The position numbers were made by a program, and so were the translations under genes. Below are positions 1-9,255 of a DNA stretch of 64,000 nt, piece after piece. The stretch spans positions 139,771 to 203,770 of the forward strand of contig JAEXOO010000028.1 of assembly GCA_023439305.1 (NCBI GenBank). Direction: 5' to 3'. Positions within the stretch are counted from its first letter, which is position 1; each line of letters opens with the position of its first letter. The DNA is from Pseudomonadota bacterium. GTDB taxonomy: Bacteria > Pseudomonadota > Gammaproteobacteria > Burkholderiales > Burkholderiaceae_B. The notes under the pieces were generated by a model, which searched no databases, was not told where the DNA came from, and was given only the letters and a program-made list of their open reading frames with translations.

Positions 1-2
1 TG

Positions 3-560
3 ATTCTGCTCTTGTCCCCCCTGCTGCTGTTGTTGGCCTTCCAGATCAGTCGAGACGGCGGCTCCCCCATCTACGGGCACGAGCGCGTAGGACAGTATGG
101 ACGCAAGTTCAAATGCCTTAAATTTCGCTCCATGGTGAAGAATTCCAAGGAAGTGCTGGAGCAATTACTGGCGACAGACCCCAACGCCAAAGCGGAATGG
201 GACAAAGACTTTAAATTGAAAGACGACCCACGCATCACGCGAGTTGGCAACTTCCTGCGCAAGACCAGCCTGGACGAGCTACCCCAGCTCTTCAACGTAC
301 TGGCAGGCCAGATGAGCCTGGTTGGTCCACGTCCGGTCATCGAAGAAGAGGTCCTGCGTTACAAGGACAGCGCAGACTACTATTTGCTGGCCAAGCCGGG
401 CATGACAGGCCTGTGGCAGGTCAGCGGTCGCAACGACGTCGACTACGACCAACGCGTCTATTTCGACGCCTGGTACGTCAAGAATTGGTCCCTTTGGAAC
501 GACATCTGCATTCTGTTCAAGACCGTCCGGGTTGTGCTTCAACGCGATGGCGCTTACTGA
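3..560 (+). CDS. WbaP-type undecaprenyl-phosphate sugar phosphotransferase, 3' part
   Basis: This is the C-terminal catalytic part of a bacterial sugar transferase of the polyprenol-phosphate hexose-1-phosphate transferase family; the gene begins before the window and the frame is open from base 3. A hydrophobic segment at the start (LLLLLAFQ) is followed by the family hallmarks: GRKFKCLKFRSM, DPRITRVGNFLRKTSLDELPQ, MSLVGPRP and the C-terminal GLWQVSGRND...WSLWNDI block. The enzyme would transfer galactose-1-phosphate or a similar sugar phosphate to undecaprenyl phosphate at the inner membrane, the first step in building a capsule or EPS repeat unit. It lies just upstream of the wza-wzb-wzc-like export genes, which supports that role. 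The exact sugar cannot be read from this fragment. Confidence 0.9.
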   Translation: MLLLSPLLLLLAFQISRDGGSPIYGHERVGQYGRKFKCLKFRSMVKNSKEVLEQLLATDPNAKAEWDKDFKLKDDPRITRVGNFLRKTSLDELPQLFNVLAGQMSLVGPRPVIEEEVLRYKDSADYYLLAKPGMTGLWQVSGRNDVDYDQRVYFDAWYVKNWSLWNDICILFKTVRVVLQRDGAY

Positions 561-650
561 CGCTTCTTGACTATTTCCCAGGTGTAGAAGTTATTAAACT
601 GGCGCCGTTTTGCACTGCCGATCAAGCAATCGGCACTATCGCCCATTATC

Positions 651-656
651 TATAAT
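651..656 (+). promoter_or_regulatory. Candidate -10 box upstream of the wza-like gene
   Basis: A perfect TATAAT lies about 30 bases before the preferred start codon at 688, in a 127-base gap after the sugar transferase. No convincing -35 is seen at 16-18 bases, so this is only a candidate; a TTGACT at 567-572 could drive an earlier start. Confidence 0.3.
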
Positions 657-687
657 TAGCTGCTCTGCAGCCGCCTTACTTTTCAAA

Positions 688-1833
688 ATGACAGCCCTTC
701 ACAACGCCGCACCCCGAAGCCGCTCTCGGTTTCTGACTCTGATGGCCATCAGCAGCTTAAGCATTTTGTTGTCTGCCTGTGCCTTTTCACCAGGCCAGTA
801 CATGGGCAAGCCCGACGATGCCCGCAAATCTTTAAGCAATGTGGCGCCGGAAGGAGCCTTGATCAGCATTACTCCTGAGCTGGTAAGCAAGCAACAAATA
901 GACAACGTAGCCGATCTGAAGGCGGACGTGGAGGCCCTGTCCGCCCCTACCCATTCGTACAAGCTGGGCGCAGGCGATATTGTCAACATCATGGTGTGGG
1001 ACCATCCAGAACTGGCTTTGATCCCTGCCTCGTCGTCGTTAAACACGGGCTCCACGACTCAATCGGATATCGGCAACGGCTACCCGATCAGCGCGACAGG
1101 CAAAATCCAGTTCCCTTACGCCGGCATCATCCACGCCGCAGGTCTAACAGAGCTGGAGCTACGCGATCTACTAATCAAAAAGCTTGCTGTCTATATCAAT
1201 GATCCGCAAGTTACGGTGCGCGTCCAATCCTTTCGCAACAGTCGTATCTATGTAGATGGGGAAGTTCGCAGACCCGGCCTAGTAGTCATGGACGACATCC
1301 CCATGACGCTTCCTGAAGCATTGAACCGAGCGGGTGGATATACACCGGAAGCGGATCGATCTTCCATTATCCTGAGCCGCAATGGTGTCAATGTTCGCAT
1401 TAATCTGACGGAACTGAGTCGGCACGGCATCAATCCCGGCAAAATCATGCTGGCTAACGGCGACATGCTGCGCGTGCGCAATCAGGCCGAAACTCAAATT
1501 CATGTATTGGGCGAAGTCACCAAGCCGCAGAGCACACCTTTGCGCGATGGGCGTCTGACCTTGACCGAAGCACTGGGTCAGTCTGGCGGCTTAAGCACCC
1601 TGACCTCCAACCCCAGCCAAGTCTATATCTTGCGCCGGCAGGAAGGCCAGGAACCGCAAATCTATCACTTGGACGCCAGCAGCCCGGCATCGTACTTGCT
1701 GGCCAATGAATTCCAGATGCAGGCGCGTGATGTTGTCTTTGTCGACCCTGCTCCTGTCGTGCGCTGGAATCGCGTCGTCAGCAATCTGCTGCCTTCGGTA
1801 TCATCGGTTATCTCCACTAAAAACGCGCTCTGA
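688..1833 (+). CDS. Wza-like polysaccharide export outer-membrane lipoprotein
   Basis: The 381-residue protein has a lipoprotein signal peptide with a hydrophobic core and an LSAC lipobox, cysteine at about residue 31. The polysaccharide export domain begins near residue 90 (LGAGDIVNIMVW). Two SLBB-type segments follow, near residues 186 (IYVDGEVRRPG) and 271 (IHVLGEVTKP). Such proteins form the octameric outer-membrane channel through which capsule or EPS leaves the cell, working with a Wzc-type kinase. The start at 688 was chosen because it puts a short basic stretch just before the signal peptide; an in-frame ATG at 610 adds an unlikely 26 residues. The phosphatase and kinase genes follow at once, suggesting one operon. 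Confidence 0.92.
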   Translation: MTALHNAAPRSRSRFLTLMAISSLSILLSACAFSPGQYMGKPDDARKSLSNVAPEGALISITPELVSKQQIDNVADLKADVEALSAPTHSYKLGAGDIVNIMVWDHPELALIPASSSLNTGSTTQSDIGNGYPISATGKIQFPYAGIIHAAGLTELELRDLLIKKLAVYINDPQVTVRVQSFRNSRIYVDGEVRRPGLVVMDDIPMTLPEALNRAGGYTPEADRSSIILSRNGVNVRINLTELSRHGINPGKIMLANGDMLRVRNQAETQIHVLGEVTKPQSTPLRDGRLTLTEALGQSGGLSTLTSNPSQVYILRRQEGQEPQIYHLDASSPASYLLANEFQMQARDVVFVDPAPVVRWNRVVSNLLPSVSSVISTKNAL

Positions 1834-1844
1834 AAGCGGCTGGC

Positions 1845-2285
1845 ATGAACACTATTCTTACCGTCTGCATCGGCAACATTTGCCGAAGTCCGGTTGCAGA
1901 AGGCTTGCTAAGACAAGCGCTGCCGGGAAAAAACATATTTTCCGCTGGCTTAGGTGCCCTTGTTGGGCATGAAGCTGAACCCACCGCCCAGGAGATTGCG
2001 CGTAAGCACGGGTTGGATATTTCCAGCCATCGTGCTCAACAACTGACAAGTTTTCTGTGCCGCCAGGCCGACCTGATCCTGGTCATGGAAAGCATACACA
2101 AGCAGGAAGTCGAAGCCCGCTACCCCTTTACCAAAGGCAAGGTGCATTGCCTTGGGCACATTAGCCCCACAGAAAAAATCGAGATCGCCGACCCGTACCG
2201 GCAGCCCAGAGAGGCCTTTGAAACCGCCCATGACGCAATCACCCGCGGAGCCGCCCATTGGGCCGGTTTGATTCAGCGTTTGTAA
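1845..2285 (+). CDS. Wzb-like low-molecular-weight protein tyrosine phosphatase
   Basis: This 146-residue cytoplasmic protein has the family P-loop C-x4-C-R-S-P at residues 8-16 (CIGNICRSP, nucleophile Cys8 by position) and the general-acid aspartate in ADPYRQP (about Asp116). Its length is normal for the family. In capsule systems this enzyme dephosphorylates the C-terminal tyrosines of the Wzc kinase, so that kinase cycling drives polymer assembly. It starts 11 bases after the export lipoprotein and ends 33 bases before the kinase, the classic wza-wzb-wzc order. Confidence 0.93.
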   Translation: MNTILTVCIGNICRSPVAEGLLRQALPGKNIFSAGLGALVGHEAEPTAQEIARKHGLDISSHRAQQLTSFLCRQADLILVMESIHKQEVEARYPFTKGKVHCLGHISPTEKIEIADPYRQPREAFETAHDAITRGAAHWAGLIQRL

Positions 2286-2318
2286 TGCCTTCAGCGCAAC
2301 CAAGACGATTAAACATAC

Positions 2319-4541
2319 ATGACTAAAGCCAGTTCTATCTCTACACACGCGTCGGACTCTGAAGACGATATCAATCTGTTTGCGCTGCTGGACACGTTTC
2401 TGGATGCAAAATGGCTGATTGCCGGTATAGCGGGCGCAGTGACCGTCGTCGGCGCAGCCTATGCCATCTTGAGTGCGCCGGTCTATCAATCCAACCTGCT
2501 GGTGCAGGTTGAACAAAGCAATGGCGTGGCCGGTAATATGCTGGGAGAGCTGGGCTCCTTATTCGAAGGTCAATCCTCTGCCGCCGCCGAAATGGAAATC
2601 CTGCGCTCGCGCATGGTTGTGGGCCAGGCGGTTGATCAATTGCAACTGCACGTCGATGCCACTCCGAAATATATTCCGCTGATTGGCTCCTGGATGTCCA
2701 AACGGGCCACAGAACTTTCCAAGCCCGGTTTCCTGGGAATGTCGGGCTACGTCAGCGGCACGGAACGCATACAATTGGACCAATTTGCCATTCCAGCGAG
2801 CCTGGAGGGCAAAGAATTCACCCTGGTCACCACTGAGCAAGGCTTCGAGCTGAATTCCCCCGATGGCGACACTTTGGCACAAGGGGCGGTCGGAGAACCC
2901 GTAGACTTCATCATAGAAGGGCAAACGGGGCAGATCAAAATCCGCAGCCTGGATGCCTTGCCTGGTGCACAATTTCACCTCGTTCGCAACTCCGAACAGG
3001 AAGTCTTGAGCGATCTGCAGAAAGAGCTCCAGATAGGGGAGCGGGGCCGTCAGTCCGGGATCATCAGTGTATCGCTCGAAAACACAGACCCAGCCCTGCT
3101 GGCAAGTACTCTGCAGGCCATCGGCAACGCCTATGTCCAGCAGAATACGGAACGCAAAGCAGCCGAAGCCGAAAAAACGCTGACGTTTCTGGACAGTTTC
3201 CTTCCCGAATTACGACAGCAGATGCAGGTCTCCGAGGACGACTACACCCGCTTCCGTGACAAGAACAAAACATTCGATCTGAGCGCGGAAGGCAAGGCAG
3301 CACTGGAAACCACAGTCGAACTGCAAGTCAAGCTTCTGGAGCTGCAACAGAAGCGCCGCGAATTGACACCTCAATACACAAGCGCCCACCCTGCCATCAA
3401 AACCATTGACCAGCAGATCGGCGCCCTGAAGAAAGAAATCCAACGCCTGGAAAACAATGCCCGGCGCATGCCTGACCTGGAGCAGCAATTGCTGAGCCTG
3501 ACGCGCAATGTCAAGGTCAATAGCGAGCTGTACGTCAATCTGCTGAACAGCGCCCAGCAACTGCGTCTGGTCAAAGAAGGCAAGGTCGGCAACGTACGAG
3601 TCATCGACAATGCATTTGTGCCTGAAAAACCCGTAAAACCCAAAAAAGCGCTGGTGGTAGCGGCTGCTCTGGCCATCGGCCTGTTCTTGGGCATGGGCAT
3701 CGCCCTGCTGCGCAAATTCCTGCATGCTGGCCTGACCGAAGCCAATGAGATCGAGCAACATCTGGGCATGACGGTCTTCGCCACGGTGCCACGATCGCCC
3801 GATCAATTGAAGCTATACCAGGACATCGATAAGAAAAAACCCGGCACGCACATTTTGGCAGAAAAGAAACCTAAAGACTTGTCAGTAGAGAGCCTGCGCA
3901 GCCTGCGCACGGCCCTGCAATTCGCCATGCTGAGCGCCAAGAACAACATCATCCTGATCTCCGGCGCAACCCCCGGCATCGGCAAGTCGTTCATCAGCGT
4001 GAACTTTGCCTACACCCTGGCTGCCAGCGACAAACGGGTTCTGCTGATCGACAGCGACCTGCGCAAAGGCTATATGAACCAATACTTCGGCCTGCCACGC
4101 AATAACGGGCTCAGCGAACTGATCAGTGGCACCATTTCGCGGGAACAGGCCATTCATAAAAATGCCGCACCGGGCCTGGATTTCATCAGCACCGGCGAAC
4201 TGCCGCCCAACCCCGCAGAGCTATTACTGAATCCGCGCAGCCAGGAACTGTTGAACAGCCTGGCCCAGGATTATGACTTTATCATCGTGGACTCCGCGCC
4301 TATCCTGGCCGTATCCGACACCCTGGCCTTGGTTGCACAAGCAGGCACCACATTTTTGGTCGCTCGCGCCGGCGTCACAACGTTGGGCGAGCTGGAAGAA
4401 ACCGAAAAGCGCCTTCAGCGCGCCGGGGCAGAAAGCAATGGCGTCATCTTCAACGATGCCGTCATACGCAGCCGTCGGTATGGCAGCAAGTATGGTCACT
4501 ATCAGTACCGCAACTACGATTACCAGAGCGAAAACGTATAA
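2319..4541 (+). CDS. Wzc-like polysaccharide co-polymerase / BY-kinase
   Basis: The 740-residue inner-membrane protein has an N-terminal Wzz domain with a first membrane segment near residues 30-50 and a large coiled-coil-rich periplasmic region. A second segment near 445-465 is preceded by a proline-rich stretch (PEKPVKPKKAL). The C-terminal ATPase has Walker A GATPGIGKS (about 549-557), Walker A' (LLIDSDL, about 575) and Walker B (FIIVDSAP, about 655). The last 20 residues hold a tyrosine cluster (RRYGSKYGHYQYRNYDY), the expected autophosphorylation tail. It controls chain length and export with the Wza- and Wzb-like partners. It is a single-polypeptide kinase, as in proteobacteria. Confidence 0.93.
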   Translation: MTKASSISTHASDSEDDINLFALLDTFLDAKWLIAGIAGAVTVVGAAYAILSAPVYQSNLLVQVEQSNGVAGNMLGELGSLFEGQSSAAAEMEILRSRMVVGQAVDQLQLHVDATPKYIPLIGSWMSKRATELSKPGFLGMSGYVSGTERIQLDQFAIPASLEGKEFTLVTTEQGFELNSPDGDTLAQGAVGEPVDFIIEGQTGQIKIRSLDALPGAQFHLVRNSEQEVLSDLQKELQIGERGRQSGIISVSLENTDPALLASTLQAIGNAYVQQNTERKAAEAEKTLTFLDSFLPELRQQMQVSEDDYTRFRDKNKTFDLSAEGKAALETTVELQVKLLELQQKRRELTPQYTSAHPAIKTIDQQIGALKKEIQRLENNARRMPDLEQQLLSLTRNVKVNSELYVNLLNSAQQLRLVKEGKVGNVRVIDNAFVPEKPVKPKKALVVAAALAIGLFLGMGIALLRKFLHAGLTEANEIEQHLGMTVFATVPRSPDQLKLYQDIDKKKPGTHILAEKKPKDLSVESLRSLRTALQFAMLSAKNNIILISGATPGIGKSFISVNFAYTLAASDKRVLLIDSDLRKGYMNQYFGLPRNNGLSELISGTISREQAIHKNAAPGLDFISTGELPPNPAELLLNPRSQELLNSLAQDYDFIIVDSAPILAVSDTLALVAQAGTTFLVARAGVTTLGELEETEKRLQRAGAESNGVIFNDAVIRSRRYGSKYGHYQYRNYDYQSENV

Positions 4542-4614
4542 AACGGCAGGGCTCACGCTTGGTTCTGCACAACTGATCGTGCATGATACGGTCCGCAAAG
4601 CGATCTCAGCCCCT

Positions 4615-4658
4615 CAAACAAAGGCGTGTGCTTGAATCGGACACGCCCTTTGTGTTTG
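4615..4658 (+). repeat. Imperfect inverted repeat after the kinase gene
   Basis: Two arms of about 10-15 bases (AAAGGCGTGT against ACACGCCCTTT, with one bulge) can fold into a hairpin about 75 bases after the kinase stop codon. There is no long T-run after it, so it may be an attenuator, an mRNA-stabilising stem or a weak terminator before the yjbE-like gene. Confidence 0.45.
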
Positions 4659-4771
4659 CGGATGGTCTTCCGGCCTGTCTGCAAGCTCAGTGCTTACCGC
4701 CGGGAAAACAGGGCTTCGGCCATAGGTGCGCCTATTCGGCGCTTCCATCAATTGTTATAAGGATGCACGTA

Positions 4772-5062
4772 ATGACGACAATCCTGAAGAAAACTGTCAG
4801 CGCAGCCGTGCTGGCTTTGTTTTCGACTGCCGTACTGGCACAAGCTGCACCAGCTCCAGCGGCTGCCAGCCAAACCACCACCACCTCATCGACCGCAGCC
4901 GCTGGCGGCGCCAGCGCGGGTGTAGGCGCCGCTGCCATCGCAACCCCCGTCGTGGTAGCAGCCAGTGTCGCCGCTTTGGCTGTAGCCGGTGTCGTGGCTG
5001 CCGCATCGCAATCGTCGGGCAGCGACTCGACAACCCACCACAGCACGACTTCCCACCACTAA
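4772..5062 (+). CDS. YjbE-like small secreted Ala/Gly/Ser/Thr-rich protein
   Basis: The predicted 96-residue protein has a Sec signal peptide (TILKKTVSAAVLALFSTAVLA). A low-complexity mature part of Ala, Thr, Ser, Gly and Val follows, ending in a Ser/Thr/His tail (STTHHSTTSHH). The start at 4772 is favoured by an AAGG ribosome-binding site nine bases upstream; an ATG at 4763 is in frame but overlaps that site. Sequence identity to E. coli YjbE cannot be claimed by eye. However, size, signal peptide, composition and its position directly before yjbH match YjbE of the yjbEFGH exopolysaccharide operon. A structural or accessory role in EPS secretion is inferred. YjbF- and YjbG-like genes are absent. 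Confidence 0.65.
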   Translation: MTTILKKTVSAAVLALFSTAVLAQAAPAPAAASQTTTTSSTAAAGGASAGVGAAAIATPVVVAASVAALAVAGVVAAASQSSGSDSTTHHSTTSHH

Positions 5063-5086
5063 TCGTTTCTTTTCAACGCGACAATC

Positions 5087-7276
5087 ATGAGTTGTTTCAA
5101 GCGCGGCGCTGCTGCGCCGCGCCGGTTGCCTAGTGCAACAGTTCGCGTGGTGGTGGCTAGTGTGCTGCTGGGCCCAAGTCTCGCGGCTTGGGCCCAGCCT
5201 GCCAGCAATGGCTTAAGCGGCCTTATCCATATGCCCTCTGCACGTATGGAAGATGATGGAACGCTGACTGCTGGTTATTCCTATGCCCGGCCATACAGCA
5301 CCCCTTATATTGGGATTCAGGCCCTGCCATTTTTACAGTTCGCTGGACGCTATACACGTGTCATCGGGGTGCCCGACCTAGGTTTGGGTAGCAAATATGG
5401 CGACTACAAAGACAAATCCGCCGCCTTCAAGCTTCGTATCCTGCCGGAAAACGCCTGGGGACAGTGGTGGATTCCGGAAGTAGCAGTAGGTGTAGATGAC
5501 TTTCAAGGCACACAGCTGTTCAGAAGTGAATTCATCGCTGCCAGCAAAAAGTTGGATTTTGGCTATGGTCAAGCCGACCTGACGGCAGGCTATGGACGCA
5601 AGCGGATTGACGGCCTTTTCGCTGGTGTGCGCTTCAAGCTGAATGATCTCCCCTCCTGGGCTCTGGTCACCGAGTATGACAAGACTAATTACAGTTTCGA
5701 CCCAAACTTCGCTCGGTCCGGACAAGCAGCTCGCAAGACAGGCAGCTGGAACGCTGCACTGGAATACACATGGGGCCCTTTGACTCTGCAAGCCGGTCGC
5801 CAGCGCAACCAGAACATTTACAACGTATCCCTGGCTATCCCCTTGCAGCAGCGGGAATTCATTCCCAAGTCAGACGAAGTCGGCCCCTTTGAAAATGGCG
5901 CCTGGGCCAGCGACGGGCCGCGTCCTACCCTGCACCAGTGGGAGACGGACCGCATCTGGCGCCAAAGTCTGCTGCGCAAGCTGCACGCTGAGGGTCTGCG
6001 GAACGTACGCATGGCATGGCGCGACGGCACCATGGCAGTCACCGTATCCAGCGACCGATATCGTTACGCCTCCCGTGGCGTCGGACGCACCGCCCGCCTG
6101 GTCATGGCGTATGCCCCGCTGGAAACCGAACGCGTTGAAATTACCTGGGAAACCCTGGACATGGCCGGCATGACCTGGGTCTTTGACGATGCTACCGTGC
6201 TGCAGCGCTATTTCGCCGGCACGGCGACGCGTGCGGAGCTGGCCAGCGCCGTGCAATTACACTACGCCGACCCCAATGGCCGCAGCCAAGCCGCCCGCGC
6301 CAACGATCTGGACAGCACTCTGGATGAACTGGCAGCCAACGACCGAATCACCTTCGGGCGCAACCTGCTGTCGCTGCGTGGCGGCACCACGGGTCAATCC
6401 AATATTTCATTGACACCCTACGTCAGCACTTTCCTGAATGACCCCAGCGGAGCGTTCAAGTATGACTTGGGCCTGAACCTGGGCGCCCAGGCCCACTTGG
6501 GCCGCGGCTGGTGGTTCAACGGCAGTGTCATGGGCAGCGTGATTGAGAACGTTTCAGACGTTACCCAAGAATCAAACTCCGAACTACCCCATGTCCGCTC
6601 CGACTTGGCTAAATATCGTGAAGGAGCCAAGGTCAAAATCAGCTCATTAATGCTGAACAAATACTGGCAGCCGGCAGAGCGCACTTACCTGCGCGCCTCC
6701 GCTGGTCTGTACGAAGAAATGTTCGGCGGCGCCGGCATACAAGCCCTGTATCTACACTCGGGCGGCCGTCTGGCCTGGGATATCGCTATTGACGGAGTAC
6801 GCCAGCGCGACTTCAAAGGCACGGGCTTCCAGGACTACAAGACTGTGACAGCCCTGGCCTCCATGCATTACCAAGTACCTGGCTTTGACGGTCTGACCGC
6901 GACTGTGCGCGCCGGCCGTTTCCTAGCGCGTGACAATGGCGTGCGCCTGGAGCTGAGCCGCACTTTCCGTTCGGGCGTGCAACTAGGCTTGTGGTACACC
7001 CGTACCAACGGCAACGATACGCAATCGCCCGGTACACCAAGCAGTCCCTATATGGATAAGGGTGTATTCATGCGTATTCCTTTGTCCACGATGATGACAC
7101 GAGATACCAGCTCCATCGTGAACTTCAGCCTTTCTCCATGGAACCGCGACGTGGGCCAAATGGTTGCCTCCCCCACCGATCTCTACCAGACCATGCGCTC
7201 CGGCTGGCTGGACAATGCACTGGAAGGCGACGGACTGCGCTCGTTTGGAGATGTCCCAACGGAGGATACGCCGTGA
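5087..7276 (+). CDS. YjbH-type outer-membrane exopolysaccharide protein
   Basis: The 729-residue protein has a signal peptide (core VVVASVLLGPSLAAWA) and then the conserved start of the YjbH/DUF940 family: GLSGLIHMPSARMEDDGTL. The rest is rich in alternating aromatic/hydrophobic strands (for example LAWDIAIDGVRQRDF and VRLELSRTFRSGVQLGLWYTR), consistent with a beta-barrel outer-membrane protein. Family members are linked to EPS or capsule secretion. It follows the yjbE-like gene by 24 bases and overlaps the next gene in a GTGA stop/start, so the three form a transcriptional unit. The exact function of YjbH is not established. Confidence 0.85.
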   Translation: MSCFKRGAAAPRRLPSATVRVVVASVLLGPSLAAWAQPASNGLSGLIHMPSARMEDDGTLTAGYSYARPYSTPYIGIQALPFLQFAGRYTRVIGVPDLGLGSKYGDYKDKSAAFKLRILPENAWGQWWIPEVAVGVDDFQGTQLFRSEFIAASKKLDFGYGQADLTAGYGRKRIDGLFAGVRFKLNDLPSWALVTEYDKTNYSFDPNFARSGQAARKTGSWNAALEYTWGPLTLQAGRQRNQNIYNVSLAIPLQQREFIPKSDEVGPFENGAWASDGPRPTLHQWETDRIWRQSLLRKLHAEGLRNVRMAWRDGTMAVTVSSDRYRYASRGVGRTARLVMAYAPLETERVEITWETLDMAGMTWVFDDATVLQRYFAGTATRAELASAVQLHYADPNGRSQAARANDLDSTLDELAANDRITFGRNLLSLRGGTTGQSNISLTPYVSTFLNDPSGAFKYDLGLNLGAQAHLGRGWWFNGSVMGSVIENVSDVTQESNSELPHVRSDLAKYREGAKVKISSLMLNKYWQPAERTYLRASAGLYEEMFGGAGIQALYLHSGGRLAWDIAIDGVRQRDFKGTGFQDYKTVTALASMHYQVPGFDGLTATVRAGRFLARDNGVRLELSRTFRSGVQLGLWYTRTNGNDTQSPGTPSSPYMDKGVFMRIPLSTMMTRDTSSIVNFSLSPWNRDVGQMVASPTDLYQTMRSGWLDNALEGDGLRSFGDVPTEDTP

Positions 7277-7977
7277 GTATTGTCCGATATGCGTTGGCAA
7301 CCGTATTTGCTTGGCTCTTGGTGGCCCCAGCCACAGCCCAAGAGGTCCACCAACAATGCAAAGTACTAGACTCAGAGTTGCAATTGTCCTACGAGGGTGA
7401 TTGCGTAAACGGTGCGGCTTTCGGTACAGGCCTAGCCCGGGGACAAGATGGGGCCTGGTATGAAGGACAATTCATGGCAGGAGCCAAAACCGGACAAGGA
7501 AAGAAGCGCTACCCGACAGGTGATGTCTATACCGGACAATGGAAACGCGACAAGCGCCATGGGTATGGAGAATACGAATTTGGTGAAGGCTCCCCGTGGC
7601 GCGGCGACCGCTACGAAGGTTACTGGCAGGACGACCTGCGACACGGGACAGGGACCTATATTTTTTATCCATCCAATGACCGTTTTGAAGCCCATTGGAA
7701 GAATGGCGGAACGGACTCGTTGGGAACCACAACGCTAGCCAGACGGAAGTGGGCATATCAGGCTGTCGCTGCTGCAATATCTAAACCTGGAACTTACGTC
7801 TGCTCTGTTACGACAGATGGGGCATCTCCACGCAGGATAGCCAGAGGGGAGGTTATCGAAGCCTTAGAGGATCGCGTCCGCGTATTGGTAAACAGTAAAG
7901 AAATCATCGAAAACAGCACATTAAAAATAAATCCACGGTGGGATGTAGTCACCGAATGGATTGCATGCAAACCCTAA
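7273..7977 (+). CDS. Secreted MORN-repeat protein
   Basis: The start is GTG at 7273, overlapping the yjbH stop codon, with a strong GGAGG site at 7260-7264. The 234-residue product has a signal peptide (YALATVFAWLLVAPATAQ). Several MORN repeats follow over about residues 60-145 (WYEGQFMAGAKTGQGKKRYP, VYTGQWKRDKRHGYGEYEF, YEGYWQDDLRHGTGTYIF). The C-terminal 85 residues have no recognised domain. MORN repeats are scaffold-like beta hairpins; a periplasmic or surface partner for YjbH is inferred from translational coupling. It occupies the place that YjbF/G-type proteins hold in enterobacterial operons. Confidence 0.8.
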   Translation: MSIVRYALATVFAWLLVAPATAQEVHQQCKVLDSELQLSYEGDCVNGAAFGTGLARGQDGAWYEGQFMAGAKTGQGKKRYPTGDVYTGQWKRDKRHGYGEYEFGEGSPWRGDRYEGYWQDDLRHGTGTYIFYPSNDRFEAHWKNGGTDSLGTTTLARRKWAYQAVAAAISKPGTYVCSVTTDGASPRRIARGEVIEALEDRVRVLVNSKEIIENSTLKINPRWDVVTEWIACKP

Positions 7978-8013
7978 CCTCTTTAGGTGAAAAAACCATT
8001 ACATCACATATAA

Positions 8014-9225
8014 ATGCCTAAGATACTTAACGAAAGAATTCTAAGTCTGTCATTACGGTCTGCTACGCTAGGCGGAAAGTTTTTGCTGATTTTCTTTTTA
8101 GCAAAGTTTCTTTCAGCTGAAGAAGTAGGACTATATGGACTATTAGCCACGACCAGCAGTTATCTTTTATTTGTCGTTGGCCTTGACTTCTACACATACA
8201 GCACTAGAGATATTCTTTTTAGACCAGAAGAAAAATGGGGCTCTTACATCAAAAGCCAACTGCTATTTTACGTAACTATGTACATAGCAAGCATACCCAT
8301 ATTTCTATGCGTGTTTTATTATAAACTCCTTCCTTGGTACCTAGCACCCTGGCTATATCTAATAACAATATTAGAACACATAGCCCAGGAACTAAATCGT
8401 TTTCTGGTTGTAATTGGCAGGCCAATGAGCGCCAATATAGTTCTTTTTTTTAGATCGGGAATTTGGTGCGTTATAGCCATACCAGTACTCTCTCTATCAG
8501 AGGAAATTAGAAACCTAAATACAATACTAACTTTATGGACTATAGGCGGCATATCTGCCATTGCATTTGGCATCAAAGACATAAAAACAAATAAACATAT
8601 ATCCTTAAAAGGAAAAATAGAATTTCAATGGATTTTAAAAGGCTTAAAAACAGCCATCCCATTGCTTATCGGAACATTGTTCCTACGAGCAATCTTCACG
8701 TTAGATAAATACTGGTTCGAAAGCCTTAATTCTTTGGAGATTTTAGCGGCTTATATACTCTTTTTCAATCTAAGCAATGCATTACAATCATTCTTAGACG
8801 CAAGCGTTTTTATTCACTCATACCCAAAATTAATAAAGCAAAAAAATAACGCAGTAGAGTTTAAAAAAGAATCCAAGAAGTTATTAAAACAAACATTAGT
8901 TGTAATAATAATATTTTCGTTATTATCCGCAGCCTCCTTGCCAATAATAGTAAAAATAATTGACAACCCAAACTACACCAACAACACACAACTTTTTTAC
9001 GTGTTACTAATAGCTGTATCTTTATTTTGCTTAAGCATGGTCCCACACTTTATTCTTTATTCAAAAAATAAAGATAAAATTATTATAAAAAGCCACAGCT
9101 ATGCATTTTTTATTTTTATAATTTCATCATATATATTAAGCTTATATACAGACAAATTTGCAATACCTATTGGACTATGCATTACATTTTCATACCTTAC
9201 CGTGTACAAATACTCAAAAACATAA
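8014..9225 (+). CDS. Wzx-like oligosaccharide flippase
   Basis: The 403-residue polytopic membrane protein starts like MATE/MOP-superfamily flippases: a basic first helix (LSLRSATLGGKFLLIFFLAKFLSAEEVGLYG), then repeated hydrophobic helices in about 11-12 segments. It would flip the lipid-linked repeat unit across the inner membrane. It is the first gene of the AT-rich block and its codon use differs sharply from the upstream MORN gene. A T8 run at 8444-8451 lies inside the gene. Substrate specificity is not readable from the sequence; its association with NeuB-like and cytidylyltransferase genes suggests a nonulosonate-containing unit. Confidence 0.85.
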   Translation: MPKILNERILSLSLRSATLGGKFLLIFFLAKFLSAEEVGLYGLLATTSSYLLFVVGLDFYTYSTRDILFRPEEKWGSYIKSQLLFYVTMYIASIPIFLCVFYYKLLPWYLAPWLYLITILEHIAQELNRFLVVIGRPMSANIVLFFRSGIWCVIAIPVLSLSEEIRNLNTILTLWTIGGISAIAFGIKDIKTNKHISLKGKIEFQWILKGLKTAIPLLIGTLFLRAIFTLDKYWFESLNSLEILAAYILFFNLSNALQSFLDASVFIHSYPKLIKQKNNAVEFKKESKKLLKQTLVVIIIFSLLSAASLPIIVKIIDNPNYTNNTQLFYVLLIAVSLFCLSMVPHFILYSKNKDKIIIKSHSYAFFIFIISSYILSLYTDKFAIPIGLCITFSYLTVYKYSKT

Positions 9226-9255
9226 AGTTTTAATAATATTTATATTGAGAGAAAA

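Noticed and set aside
4583..4771. Longer N-terminus for the YjbE-like protein
   Set aside because: It would add 63 residues of no known type before a clear signal peptide; the ATG at 4772 has a proper AAGG site.
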